From contig NZ_JAFBFD010000030.1 in assembly GCF_016909125.1 (NCBI RefSeq), forward strand, positions 1 to 41,896: a DNA stretch of 41,896 bases, in the 5' to 3' direction. Positions 35,191 through 41,896 of this stretch are shown here, piece after piece. A model generated the notes under the pieces. That model was given only the letters and a program-made list of their open reading frames with translations, made no database searches and was not told the DNA's origin. Position 1 is the first letter of the stretch, and every line of letters starts with the position of its first letter. Position numbers and translations under genes: made by a program. The stretch is from Enterococcus lemanii (lineage in GTDB: Bacteria; Bacillota; Bacilli; Lactobacillales; Enterococcaceae).

Positions 35191-36540
35191 ATGAAAGTCA
35201 TAAAATTCGGCGGAAGCTCTTTAGCATCTTCAACCCAAATTGATAAAGTGATTCAGATTGTTCAAAGTGACGCCAACCGTAAATTTGTCGTTGTTTCTGC
35301 ACCAGGGAAACGAACAGCTGAAGATAAAAAAGTTACCGATTTATTAATCGAATTATACCAAGCACTCTTAGTTGACCGCTCAACAAAAGAGATTATCAAA
35401 AAAATCTATCAACGTTATGAAGAAATCGCCCAAGCCTATCCAAACCAAGACACGGTCTTACATGAGATTCTCCAAGACTTAACCAAATTAAATGATTTAA
35501 AAATTGAAGACAATCCATATTACTTAGATGCGATATTAGCGACTGGTGAAAATTGCAATGCAAAATTAATTGCAAGTATCCTAAGTGCCCAAGGAACACC
35601 CGCGAAGTACATCAATCCAAAAGACCTAGGAATTGTTGTAACGAGTGAACCACAAAATGCGCAAGTGATTCGTCAGTCATACAACAAAATCTATCAATGG
35701 CGTGATTCGGAAGAAATTTTAGTGATTCCTGGCTTCTTTGGTTACACAGCCGAAGGAGACATTTGTACTTTCTCACGTGGTGGTTCTGACGTCACTGGCG
35801 CAATCGTTGCCGCTGGGATAAAAGCAGATATTTATGAGAATTTCACTGATGTTAACGGTATTTATGCTGCACACCCAGGTTTTGTCCATCAACCAGAAAC
35901 AATTGATGAAATTACTTATCGAGAAATGCGCGAACTTGCTTACGCCGGTTTTTCCGTTTTTCACGAAGAAGCATTAATGCCTTCTTTCCAAGCGAAGATT
36001 CCTGTTGTCATTAAAAACACAAACAACCCTGATCACCCAGGTACTTTAATCACAACGAAGCGTACAAATTGGGAAAAACCCGTTGTAGGAATTGCTAGCG
36101 ATCAGGGTTTTTCGATGATTTATTTAAGCAAATACTTAATGAACCGAGAAGTCGGCTTTACTTTACGCGTCCTAGAAATTTTACGTGATTTTAATTTAAA
36201 CTATGAGCACATGCCTTCTGGAATTGACGATCTCTCGATTATTTTACGAGCGCGCCAATTAACCCCTGAACTTGAAGAAGAACTTTTACGAAAAATTGCT
36301 TATGAAATTGATCCGGATGAGCTACGAATTACTCACGATCTTTCGTTAGTTGTCGTAGTAGGGGAAGGGATGAAACACCGTGTAGGAAGTATGGCTGAAA
36401 GTACTGCCGCTTTAGCTCGAAAAAATATTAACTTAGAAATGATCAATCAAGGCTCTTCTGAAGTAAGCATTATGTTTGGGATTCATAAAGATCGTGAACA
36501 AGAAGCGATTCGCAGCTTGTATTATACCTTTTTTGATTAA
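35191..36540 (+). CDS. Aspartate kinase (monofunctional, AKIII-like)
   Basis: 449 residues from the ATG at 35191. Phosphorylates aspartate, the first step to lysine, threonine, methionine and diaminopimelate. The substrate motif KFGGSS is at residues 5-10. The catalytic region includes FTDVNGIYAAHPG and GGSDVTGAIVAAG, and two C-terminal ACT domains (KPVVGIASDQGFSMIYL and DLSLVVVVGEGM) should sense end products. AGAAGGGG precedes ATG 35191; a TTG at 35170 would start inside that site. It stands alone with its own promoter and terminator. Confidence 0.93.
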   Translation: MKVIKFGGSSLASSTQIDKVIQIVQSDANRKFVVVSAPGKRTAEDKKVTDLLIELYQALLVDRSTKEIIKKIYQRYEEIAQAYPNQDTVLHEILQDLTKLNDLKIEDNPYYLDAILATGENCNAKLIASILSAQGTPAKYINPKDLGIVVTSEPQNAQVIRQSYNKIYQWRDSEEILVIPGFFGYTAEGDICTFSRGGSDVTGAIVAAGIKADIYENFTDVNGIYAAHPGFVHQPETIDEITYREMRELAYAGFSVFHEEALMPSFQAKIPVVIKNTNNPDHPGTLITTKRTNWEKPVVGIASDQGFSMIYLSKYLMNREVGFTLRVLEILRDFNLNYEHMPSGIDDLSIILRARQLTPELEEELLRKIAYEIDPDELRITHDLSLVVVVGEGMKHRVGSMAESTAALARKNINLEMINQGSSEVSIMFGIHKDREQEAIRSLYYTFFD

Positions 36541-36545
36541 AAAAG

Positions 36546-36597
36546 AAAAAATTGATTGGAAAAAGAGCTCAAAAACTCTTTCCCAATCAATTTTTTT
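36546..36597. terminator. Shared terminator of convergent genes
   Basis: AAAAATTGATTGG pairs with CCAATCAATTTTT, with an inner AAAGAG/CTCTTT stem and T-runs on both strands. It overlaps the stop codon of the MazG-like gene. Confidence 0.85.
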
Positions 36598-37093
36598 CTT
36601 TTTTTTGACGTGCTAGTTCCGCTTTAATTTTTGCTTCCGGAGCAAAATCGTTCACCCAATTGGTTGGTTTTAAAACTTTATTCGTCAGAGGGTCATAATG
36701 AGGACGCCCATCCGGAAAAAGCTTTCCCATATTTGCTTCGTGAACAATTTGCATCATTGGTTCTGGATCCACACCCATTAAAGAAAACGAGCCATAAGTA
36801 AAATACAACAAATCAACCAAAGCATCTACTTCATCAACTAAAGAATCTTCTACTGTTTTTTCTTTTTGTATAATTTTCTCGTAGGCTCGGTCAATCGCTT
36901 GATGCATCTGGCTAACCGTTTCTTGAAAAGCCGTTTTCTCCCCATTCGTACTTGCATACAAAAATTCAATCATTTCTTCAATTTTAAATCCTGCACGTTG
37001 ACTTGCCCACTTCGCATCAAAGGCAGTCGGTTCACTGGGGATATTCGGATCAAAAATTTGATGGAATTCCTCCGCCATTTCGTATGGTTTCAT
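36587..37093 (-). CDS. MazG/HisE-like nucleotide pyrophosphohydrolase
   Basis: 168 residues, all helical. The metal-binding pattern EEMIEFL ... DEVDALVDLLYF is the EExxE...ExxD signature of all-alpha NTP pyrophosphatases. The C-terminal part (ANMGKLFPDGRPHYDP...KVLKPTNW) is typical of the HAD-associated subgroup. It probably hydrolyses an unusual nucleotide triphosphate or related compound; the substrate is unknown. It follows a HAD phosphatase gene by 14 bases, so the two likely share a transcript. Confidence 0.82.
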   Translation of the reverse strand: MKPYEMAEEFHQIFDPNIPSEPTAFDAKWASQRAGFKIEEMIEFLYASTNGEKTAFQETVSQMHQAIDRAYEKIIQKEKTVEDSLVDEVDALVDLLYFTYGSFSLMGVDPEPMMQIVHEANMGKLFPDGRPHYDPLTNKVLKPTNWVNDFAPEAKIKAELARQKKEKN

Positions 37094-37107
37094 TTGCTTT
37101 TTCCTAT

Positions 37108-37947
37108 CTAATCAATAATTTTATAATAACGTAATGCTTTTTCAATTCCATCGGCATCATGACTATCCGTAATATAATCCGCACTTGCTTTCGTTTCTTC
37201 TTGCCCATTTCCCATGGCTACACCGATTCCAACGACTTTCAACATCTCAATGTCGTTTAAGTGATCACCAAATGCCATCGTCTCGGAAAGATTTATTCCA
37301 GTATCCGCTAAGAAGAATTGAATGCCACGCACTTTTGAACCACCTTTTGGAACGATGTCAACGGTGTAAGGATTGGAACGTTGCAGATCACTATGCGGCA
37401 AAGCTTCGATTAACTTTTGTGTCTCGTATTCTGCACCAAACATCATACATTGATAAATCGGTTCGTTTAAAATTGCTAAGTTTGAATAGCGATTTTTACG
37501 TCGATTGGGACTATATTTTTGCAGGAGTAGTTTTACTCTTCGAATAGGAAAACGTCTTGGAACAAAACGAATCAAACGACGTACGATCGCCGAATCACCA
37601 ATTCGCATCGTTAAACTACCATCAATTCGTTGTTGGGCTCCAAACACCAATTGTCTTGATTTATCATTTGCAAATGATACAATCTCTGCTAATGCCATTT
37701 GATCAAACGAACGAGCATAAATGACGCGGTCGTTCGTGTAAACATATTGACCGTTATATGTCACAAACATATCGAAATCTAAATCTCTTACGATTCTCTT
37801 CAAGCTGCTGGGGCCTCTGCCAGATGAAACGCCACACAACACCCCATTTGCCTGTGCTTTTTTTATGGCTTCCTTTGTACTTTTAGAGACACGACCATTA
37901 CTTGATAACAAAGTACCATCGATATCAAAAAAAATCGCTTTAATCAT
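37108..37947 (-). CDS. Cof-type HAD phosphatase (subfamily IIB)
   Basis: 279 residues from the ATG at 37947. Motif I is FFDIDGTLLSS with nucleophile Asp8, motif II is GVSSGRG, the Lys region is KGGSKVRG and motif IV is GDHLNDIEML. The large C2B cap lies in between. Such enzymes dephosphorylate sugar phosphates, flavins or other small metabolites. AGGAGG is eight bases before ATG 37947. First gene of a pair with the MazG-like gene. Confidence 0.88.
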   Translation of the reverse strand: MIKAIFFDIDGTLLSSNGRVSKSTKEAIKKAQANGVLCGVSSGRGPSSLKRIVRDLDFDMFVTYNGQYVYTNDRVIYARSFDQMALAEIVSFANDKSRQLVFGAQQRIDGSLTMRIGDSAIVRRLIRFVPRRFPIRRVKLLLQKYSPNRRKNRYSNLAILNEPIYQCMMFGAEYETQKLIEALPHSDLQRSNPYTVDIVPKGGSKVRGIQFFLADTGINLSETMAFGDHLNDIEMLKVVGIGVAMGNGQEETKASADYITDSHDADGIEKALRYYKIID

Positions 37948-38033
37948 TGACCCCACCTCCTTGTAATATTGAATATCATATCAATTGCTTTTGGAAAACT
38001 CAAGCTAAAATACCTACACAAACAATTAAAAAG

Positions 38034-38063
38034 TTGTCAATTTCTCACTTTTTACGCTAAAAT
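38034..38063 (+). promoter_or_regulatory. Promoter of the asparaginase gene
   Basis: TTGTCA (38034-38039), an 18-base spacer and TAAAAT (38058-38063). Confidence 0.6.
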
Positions 38064-38146
38064 AAACAAGGAAAACAATTAGGAAATACGCTAGTAACGA
38101 ATAATAAATAAATTCAAAAAAAATACAATAAAGGAGGTTCTCTAAT

Positions 38147-39115
38147 TTGAAAAAAATACTCGTTTTACATACAGGTGGGACAATCGCCATGAAAGAAAAC
38201 ATAGAAACAGGCGGTGTCCAACCAGATAACACGAACCCTTTGCTTGACTCTTCAATCACCCTTCCTAAAGAGGTCAGCATTCATTCCGAGAGCATTTATA
38301 ATTTACCAAGTCCACATATCACGCCTTGTGAAATGTTGCAATTAAAAGAGCGCGTGCAACTTGCTTTTCACGAAGGTTATTACAGCGTCGTTATCACCCA
38401 TGGGACCGATACACTTGAAGAAACAGCTTTTTTCTTAGACGCGACAATCGGTGACTTGTTGCCCATCGTAATTACGGGTGCCATGCGTTCAAGCAACGAA
38501 TTAGGAAGTGATGGCCTATATAATTTCGTCAGTGCGCTTCGAGTGGCAGCCACCTCAGAAGCCAAAAACAAAGGCGTACTCGTTGTAATGAACGATGAAA
38601 TCCACTCCGCTCGCTATGTTACCAAAACACACACAACAAATGTCGCGACTTTCCGAACCCCGACACTTGGTCCGATTAGTTTAATTAATAAAACGAGAAT
38701 TCTCTTTTTGCAAAAGACACGCCCTTCTTTGCGCCTAGATATCTCAACCATTGATGGTTTTATCCCAATCGTTAAGGCCTACGCAGGCATGCACGGTGAA
38801 CTCCTTGAAGCACTAACCCATACCAAAATCGATGGCCTTGTTATTGAGGCCCTTGGCGCTGGAAATTTACCACCTGATACCGTTGCCCCAATTAAACAAA
38901 TGCTTGCTCAACAAATTCCTGTCGTTTTAGTTTCTAGATGCTTCAATGGTGTCGCTGATCCTGTTTACAGTTACGAAGGTGGCGGCAAGGATCTCCATCA
39001 ACTCGGTGTTATTTTTTGTGATAGCATTAATAGTCAAAAAGCACGGATCAAATTGTTGATTGCCCACAATAAGCAACTAACTGGTGATAAATTAAAGCAT
39101 TTTATGGAAAATTGA
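38147..39115 (+). CDS. L-asparaginase
   Basis: 322 residues from a TTG start at 38147 with AAGGAGG upstream. Hydrolyses asparagine to aspartate and ammonia. The first active-site segment is VLHTGGTIAM (Thr12) and the second is THGTDTLEET (Thr87-Asp88). No signal peptide is seen, so it should be cytosolic. It is transcribed alone and ends in a terminator shared with the convergent thioesterase gene. The rare TTG start probably lowers its translation. Confidence 0.92.
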   Translation: MKKILVLHTGGTIAMKENIETGGVQPDNTNPLLDSSITLPKEVSIHSESIYNLPSPHITPCEMLQLKERVQLAFHEGYYSVVITHGTDTLEETAFFLDATIGDLLPIVITGAMRSSNELGSDGLYNFVSALRVAATSEAKNKGVLVVMNDEIHSARYVTKTHTTNVATFRTPTLGPISLINKTRILFLQKTRPSLRLDISTIDGFIPIVKAYAGMHGELLEALTHTKIDGLVIEALGAGNLPPDTVAPIKQMLAQQIPVVLVSRCFNGVADPVYSYEGGGKDLHQLGVIFCDSINSQKARIKLLIAHNKQLTGDKLKHFMEN

Positions 39116-39130
39116 TTCGTCAATTACGTT

Positions 39131-39174
39131 AAAAAAGAAGTATCGTAACTTGCTAGTTACAACACTTCTTTTTT
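39131..39174. terminator. Shared terminator of asparaginase and thioesterase genes
   Basis: AAAAAAGAAGT / ACTTCTTTTTT outer stem and GTAACT/AGTTAC inner stem, with T-runs on both strands. It overlaps the end of the thioesterase gene. Confidence 0.85.
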
Positions 39175-39906
39175 CTTTTGCCAAGTAATCTCACCACGAC
39201 AAACAACTTGGTTATTCACAATTACCTCATGTTTGGTTTGAGCTTTTTCTGCTAAAAAAACAACTTCATAGCAACTGGCGACTTTTTCACCATATAAGAC
39301 TTCTTTTTCAAAACGGACGTGTAGATTTGTTGGTTGATAAGTAGTTAAAAAATCAAATCCTAAAGGTGACATTAACCAATTAAAGTAGACCGCATTATTG
39401 ACGTGCTGGTTTTCATCTATTTCAAAAAACTGAATAGGATAATACTCTTTTTCGACAGATTCTAAGTCAGAAAAAGCTGGACTTCGTTTGATTTTCGTTG
39501 ATTTTTCACATTGATATGGCGCAATGATTTCTTCCACTACCCGACTTAGCTTCCGCGTCGTCTGATCCATTAAAGCAAAAACCGTTTCAATTCGAACGAT
39601 TTCATTACCAGCTTGGTCAATGAGCCAAAAATTACGATAACAAAAGAAACGATTATAACTTGTTGCCTGCGTTTTAAAAATAATCGTTTCGCCTACACGT
39701 GGTAACCGCTCAATAAAAAGTTGATAATCTGTAATAATCCAAGTGAGCCCGAATTGATGCACAAAATCAACACCGCGCCCTAAAGCATTACTTTGTTTTT
39801 CAGACGCTTGAATAGCCACCGCTACCATGGCTGATACGGTCATTGTTTGATTTACATCACATTCATAATAAGCAACTTCATGAGACATCTGATAACTAAG
39901 ACTCAT
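39157..39906 (-). CDS. Acyl-ACP thioesterase (FatA-like)
   Basis: 249 residues with two hot-dog folds. The N-terminal fold begins YYECDVNQTMTVSAMV and contains GLTWIITDYQLFIERLPRVGE. The active-site stretch of the second fold is EIDENQHVNNAVYFNWL (the Asn and His of this motif act in plant FatA/FatB). It releases fatty acids from acyl carrier protein. Located after pepC, separated from it by a terminator. Confidence 0.9.
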   Translation of the reverse strand: MSLSYQMSHEVAYYECDVNQTMTVSAMVAVAIQASEKQSNALGRGVDFVHQFGLTWIITDYQLFIERLPRVGETIIFKTQATSYNRFFCYRNFWLIDQAGNEIVRIETVFALMDQTTRKLSRVVEEIIAPYQCEKSTKIKRSPAFSDLESVEKEYYPIQFFEIDENQHVNNAVYFNWLMSPLGFDFLTTYQPTNLHVRFEKEVLYGEKVASCYEVVFLAEKAQTKHEVIVNNQVVCRGEITWQKKKEVL

Positions 39907-39922
39907 TTGGTACTTCCCTCCT

Positions 39923-39951
39923 AAAAAAGAGGAGCCAAAAAATGACTCCTC
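39923..39951 (-). terminator. pepC terminator
   Basis: GAGGAG / CTCCTC stem followed by six T on the minus strand, ten bases after the pepC stop codon. Confidence 0.8.
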
Positions 39952-39960
39952 AAAAATGAA

Positions 39961-41289
39961 TTACGCCAATGCCCCCATTGGATCCCAAGGTGCCAAAACA
40001 ATTGGTTCTGCTTCAAATGCCGCGATTTGCTCTTTCGTTAATAAATCTTTACGAATAACAATTTGATAGGTAAACTCGTCCATCCAAGCATCACTGGCCA
40101 CAAAGAACCCTTTTTCGCCGACTTTTTCACCCCAACTATTTTCGACTTTCCATTTTGTCGGTTCACCATCAACGATATCTACCCCAGTTAATACCATCGC
40201 ATGCGTCATTAAGCTTTCGCCGTAATCCAAACGTTGAGCCTTTGTCATCTCAAAATCAATATCAAACACATCATTGACATCAAATGCTTCGGTCGCCATA
40301 ATTCCGGTATCGCGCGTGGAAGATTGACCAACATCACAACCAAACCAAATCGATTCCCCTTGTTCCAATTGTGTCATTGCTAGTTTTTTAAATGTTGCCA
40401 TATCGACGTTTAAATATCTCACTTCTTTACCACCAACGACATTGCCTAGCATTTCAACAGTATAAGAACGATTAAACGGTTTATCTTGTGTAGGTGCATT
40501 AATAATACTAATATAATCGTCTAAATTCACACCAATATATTTTTCATAAAAACTTTGCGGCGTTAGTTTACGCTCAATATGATAATTTTTATCTTCATCA
40601 CGGTATTCAAAATCAAAAACAGTTGGTGGATTGCCTAATGAAATTGCTAAAAAGTTATAAATCTCTTGTAAAAAACCTTCTTTTACCTTTTGAATTTCAG
40701 CACTCGTCTTACCACTAGCCACTAATTCTCGTAAAGTAATCGCATCTTTTCTTAGTTTTTTATTTAGATAATTATTAACATCACTTGAGTTTGAAGAATT
40801 ACTACTTTCGGGCATAGCCGCTTTTGGAACTGCACCATACTTTTGGAAAATAGAAACAATCATATCCCATTGGCCACCATCTTGTTGTGGCGTCTGTAAT
40901 AAAAAGGCCACTTTTCGGCTAGTTAATTCTTGGTCAGCAGTTGCTAAAATATTCTCATAAAAATAGTTTGCTTTTTCATATTTATCCCAGAAAAAAGTAT
41001 AATTTTGTGACAATTCAAAATCCTTCAATTTTAAATCTTGGAGCATTTTATGACGAAAAGTATTTAAAGCAGCAAACATCCAACAACGACCAGATTGCTT
41101 TTGGTTGGTAACAGGACCAGTTGCAACATCAATTGAAAAAACAGGATGATTATTAATCGTCGCACTCATATTTTCAGCGGAAGCTTTGATGCCGTTTTTT
41201 ACCACTGCTCGTTGAAGAGCAATTTTTTTCGTATCTTGACTTAATTCTTTCGCAAATCGATTCGTTAATTCTTTTGTAATTTCGGTCAT
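39961..41289 (-). CDS. pepC: Aminopeptidase C (bleomycin-hydrolase family, C1B)
   Basis: 442 residues. Cytosolic papain-like aminopeptidase that trims peptides. Catalytic Cys69 lies in QSGRCWMFAALN, the His in MTHAMVLTG and the Asn in KVENSWGE. The C-terminal tail (EPIVLAPWDPMGALA) reaches into the active site and makes the enzyme an aminopeptidase. Length is normal. A promoter with TTGTTT and TAGAAT boxes lies just upstream. Confidence 0.96.
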   Translation of the reverse strand: MTEITKELTNRFAKELSQDTKKIALQRAVVKNGIKASAENMSATINNHPVFSIDVATGPVTNQKQSGRCWMFAALNTFRHKMLQDLKLKDFELSQNYTFFWDKYEKANYFYENILATADQELTSRKVAFLLQTPQQDGGQWDMIVSIFQKYGAVPKAAMPESSNSSNSSDVNNYLNKKLRKDAITLRELVASGKTSAEIQKVKEGFLQEIYNFLAISLGNPPTVFDFEYRDEDKNYHIERKLTPQSFYEKYIGVNLDDYISIINAPTQDKPFNRSYTVEMLGNVVGGKEVRYLNVDMATFKKLAMTQLEQGESIWFGCDVGQSSTRDTGIMATEAFDVNDVFDIDFEMTKAQRLDYGESLMTHAMVLTGVDIVDGEPTKWKVENSWGEKVGEKGFFVASDAWMDEFTYQIVIRKDLLTKEQIAAFEAEPIVLAPWDPMGALA

Positions 41290-41896
41290 TCTTTCATTCC
41301 CCTTTTCATTAGATGCTTCTTATTCTACTCTTCTAAATCTTTAAAAACAATAAGAGCTTTTTGCGATTCGTATAATTTTTTCTATTTTCTTTTCATTTCT
41401 TTTTGTATTGTATGGCACGTTACCCTACATGGCTAAACCCCTTTTTTTCATAAAATGAAACATTTTTTAAAATTAAAAGTACTTTCTTTTAAATGGCTTT
41501 TTCCGCTAGTATTTGTCGTTTGAATTGTTACTTGATCAATCAATCAAATTTATAATTTACTAGCAACTAAACTCATTTTAGGAAGCAATTTTCTCTTTTT
41601 AACTTTGTCGATCATTCATTATTACAAGATCAGCCATTTTCCTATTAAAACGATTGATTCGTTAAAAATAATTATGCCATTAATGAGTTCACGCAAAAAA
41701 TCAATCGCAACGAACTTGTGAAGAACTCGATCTCAATTTGTTAATATTTTGATTCTTTTTGGTCAATATTTCTCTTTTCAAATATTGACCAGTTAACTAA
41801 AAAAAAGGGGTCTATAATATTTGGTGTTGTTACTAAGAAATTGGTAAGAACACCCTTTTTCTTTCTATAACAAAAAAGCATCTGTTTCCCTTATAA
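41290..41896. other. Gene-free right end of the window
   Basis: About 600 AT-rich bases. Apart from the pepC promoter, I see an inverted repeat GGTCAATATT / AATATTGACC (41761-41790), a TATAAT box (41813-41818) and a GGTGTT...AACACC hairpin followed by CTTTTTC (41823-41862). These could be the start of a gene or mobile element that continues beyond the window. No reading frame of note. Confidence 0.5.
41322..41350 (-). promoter_or_regulatory. pepC promoter
   Basis: Minus strand: TTGTTT (41345-41350), a 17-base spacer and TAGAAT (41322-41327), about 30 bases before the start codon. Confidence 0.6.

Noticed and set aside
1-41896. CRISPR array
   Set aside because: No series of regularly spaced identical repeats of 25-40 bases is present; the three 9-bp repeats at 112-142 are too short and lack spacers.

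Overview
The window looks like a chromosomal segment of a low-GC Gram-positive of the order Lactobacillales, most likely the Enterococcaceae. This rests on AT-rich DNA, strong AGGAGG-type ribosome binding sites, a type B ribosomal protein L31, the RNA polymerase epsilon subunit next to RNase J1, a CtsR operator at clpP, a T-box in front of valS, EzrA, Rex and the glnR-glnA pair. Species cannot be fixed from the sequence alone. Most genes are on the minus strand; clpP, rpoY-rnjA, an aspartate kinase and an asparaginase are on the plus strand. I see no rRNA, tRNA or CRISPR array.

Layout. 1-6060 (minus): glnR-glnA, class II aldolase fba, murA (second MurA/MurZ type), rho and rpmE2. 6060-7045 has no intact gene. 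It holds the glnR promoter and operator, a GC-rich strongly folded island (about 6262-6482) and a decayed IS transposase. 7046-9762 (minus): a membrane-anchored protein of unknown function, miaA and hflX. 9835-10545 (plus): clpP with a CtsR box across its promoter. 10623-15554 (minus): a GW/SH3-type glucosaminidase and a heterodimeric ABC exporter of the EfrAB/LmrCD kind. 15555-17892 (plus): a long structured leader, then rpoY-rnjA. 18097-22025 (minus): a cold-shock gene and the folC-HAD phosphatase-radC cluster, with radC cut by an ORF-less group II intron.

22121-about 23600 is an IS200/IS605-type element with intact tnpB, an omega-RNA region and both palindromic ends, but no Y1 transposase. 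23679-26444 encodes two tandem paralogous secreted proteins with a coiled-coil stalk and a nearly identical C-terminal domain that looks sortase-like. 26837-30441 is T-box-valS and rex. 30619-34905 carries a cysteine desulfurase-thiI pair for tRNA thiolation and ezrA. 35191-39115 has the aspartate kinase, a MazG-like protein, a Cof-type HAD phosphatase and an asparaginase. 39157-41289 holds an acyl-ACP thioesterase and pepC. The last 600 bases have no gene.

Main points of interest: (1) the 841-nt intron sits within the RadC metal-binding HNHPSG motif. Its EBS1 and EBS2 loops match the flanking exon, and removing it restores a 229-codon radC exactly in frame. (2) The autonomous-transposase-free tnpB element still carries an omega RNA and a flanking guide. 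(3) The paired surface proteins keep a His and a Cys but lack the sortase Arg. (4) The folded GC-rich island at 6262-6482 is unexplained. (5) An attachment-site-like arrangement lies at the left edge: three 9-bp repeats phased at exactly 11 bp next to an 8+6+8 inverted repeat. (6) The rpoY-rnjA leader contains terminator-like hairpins.
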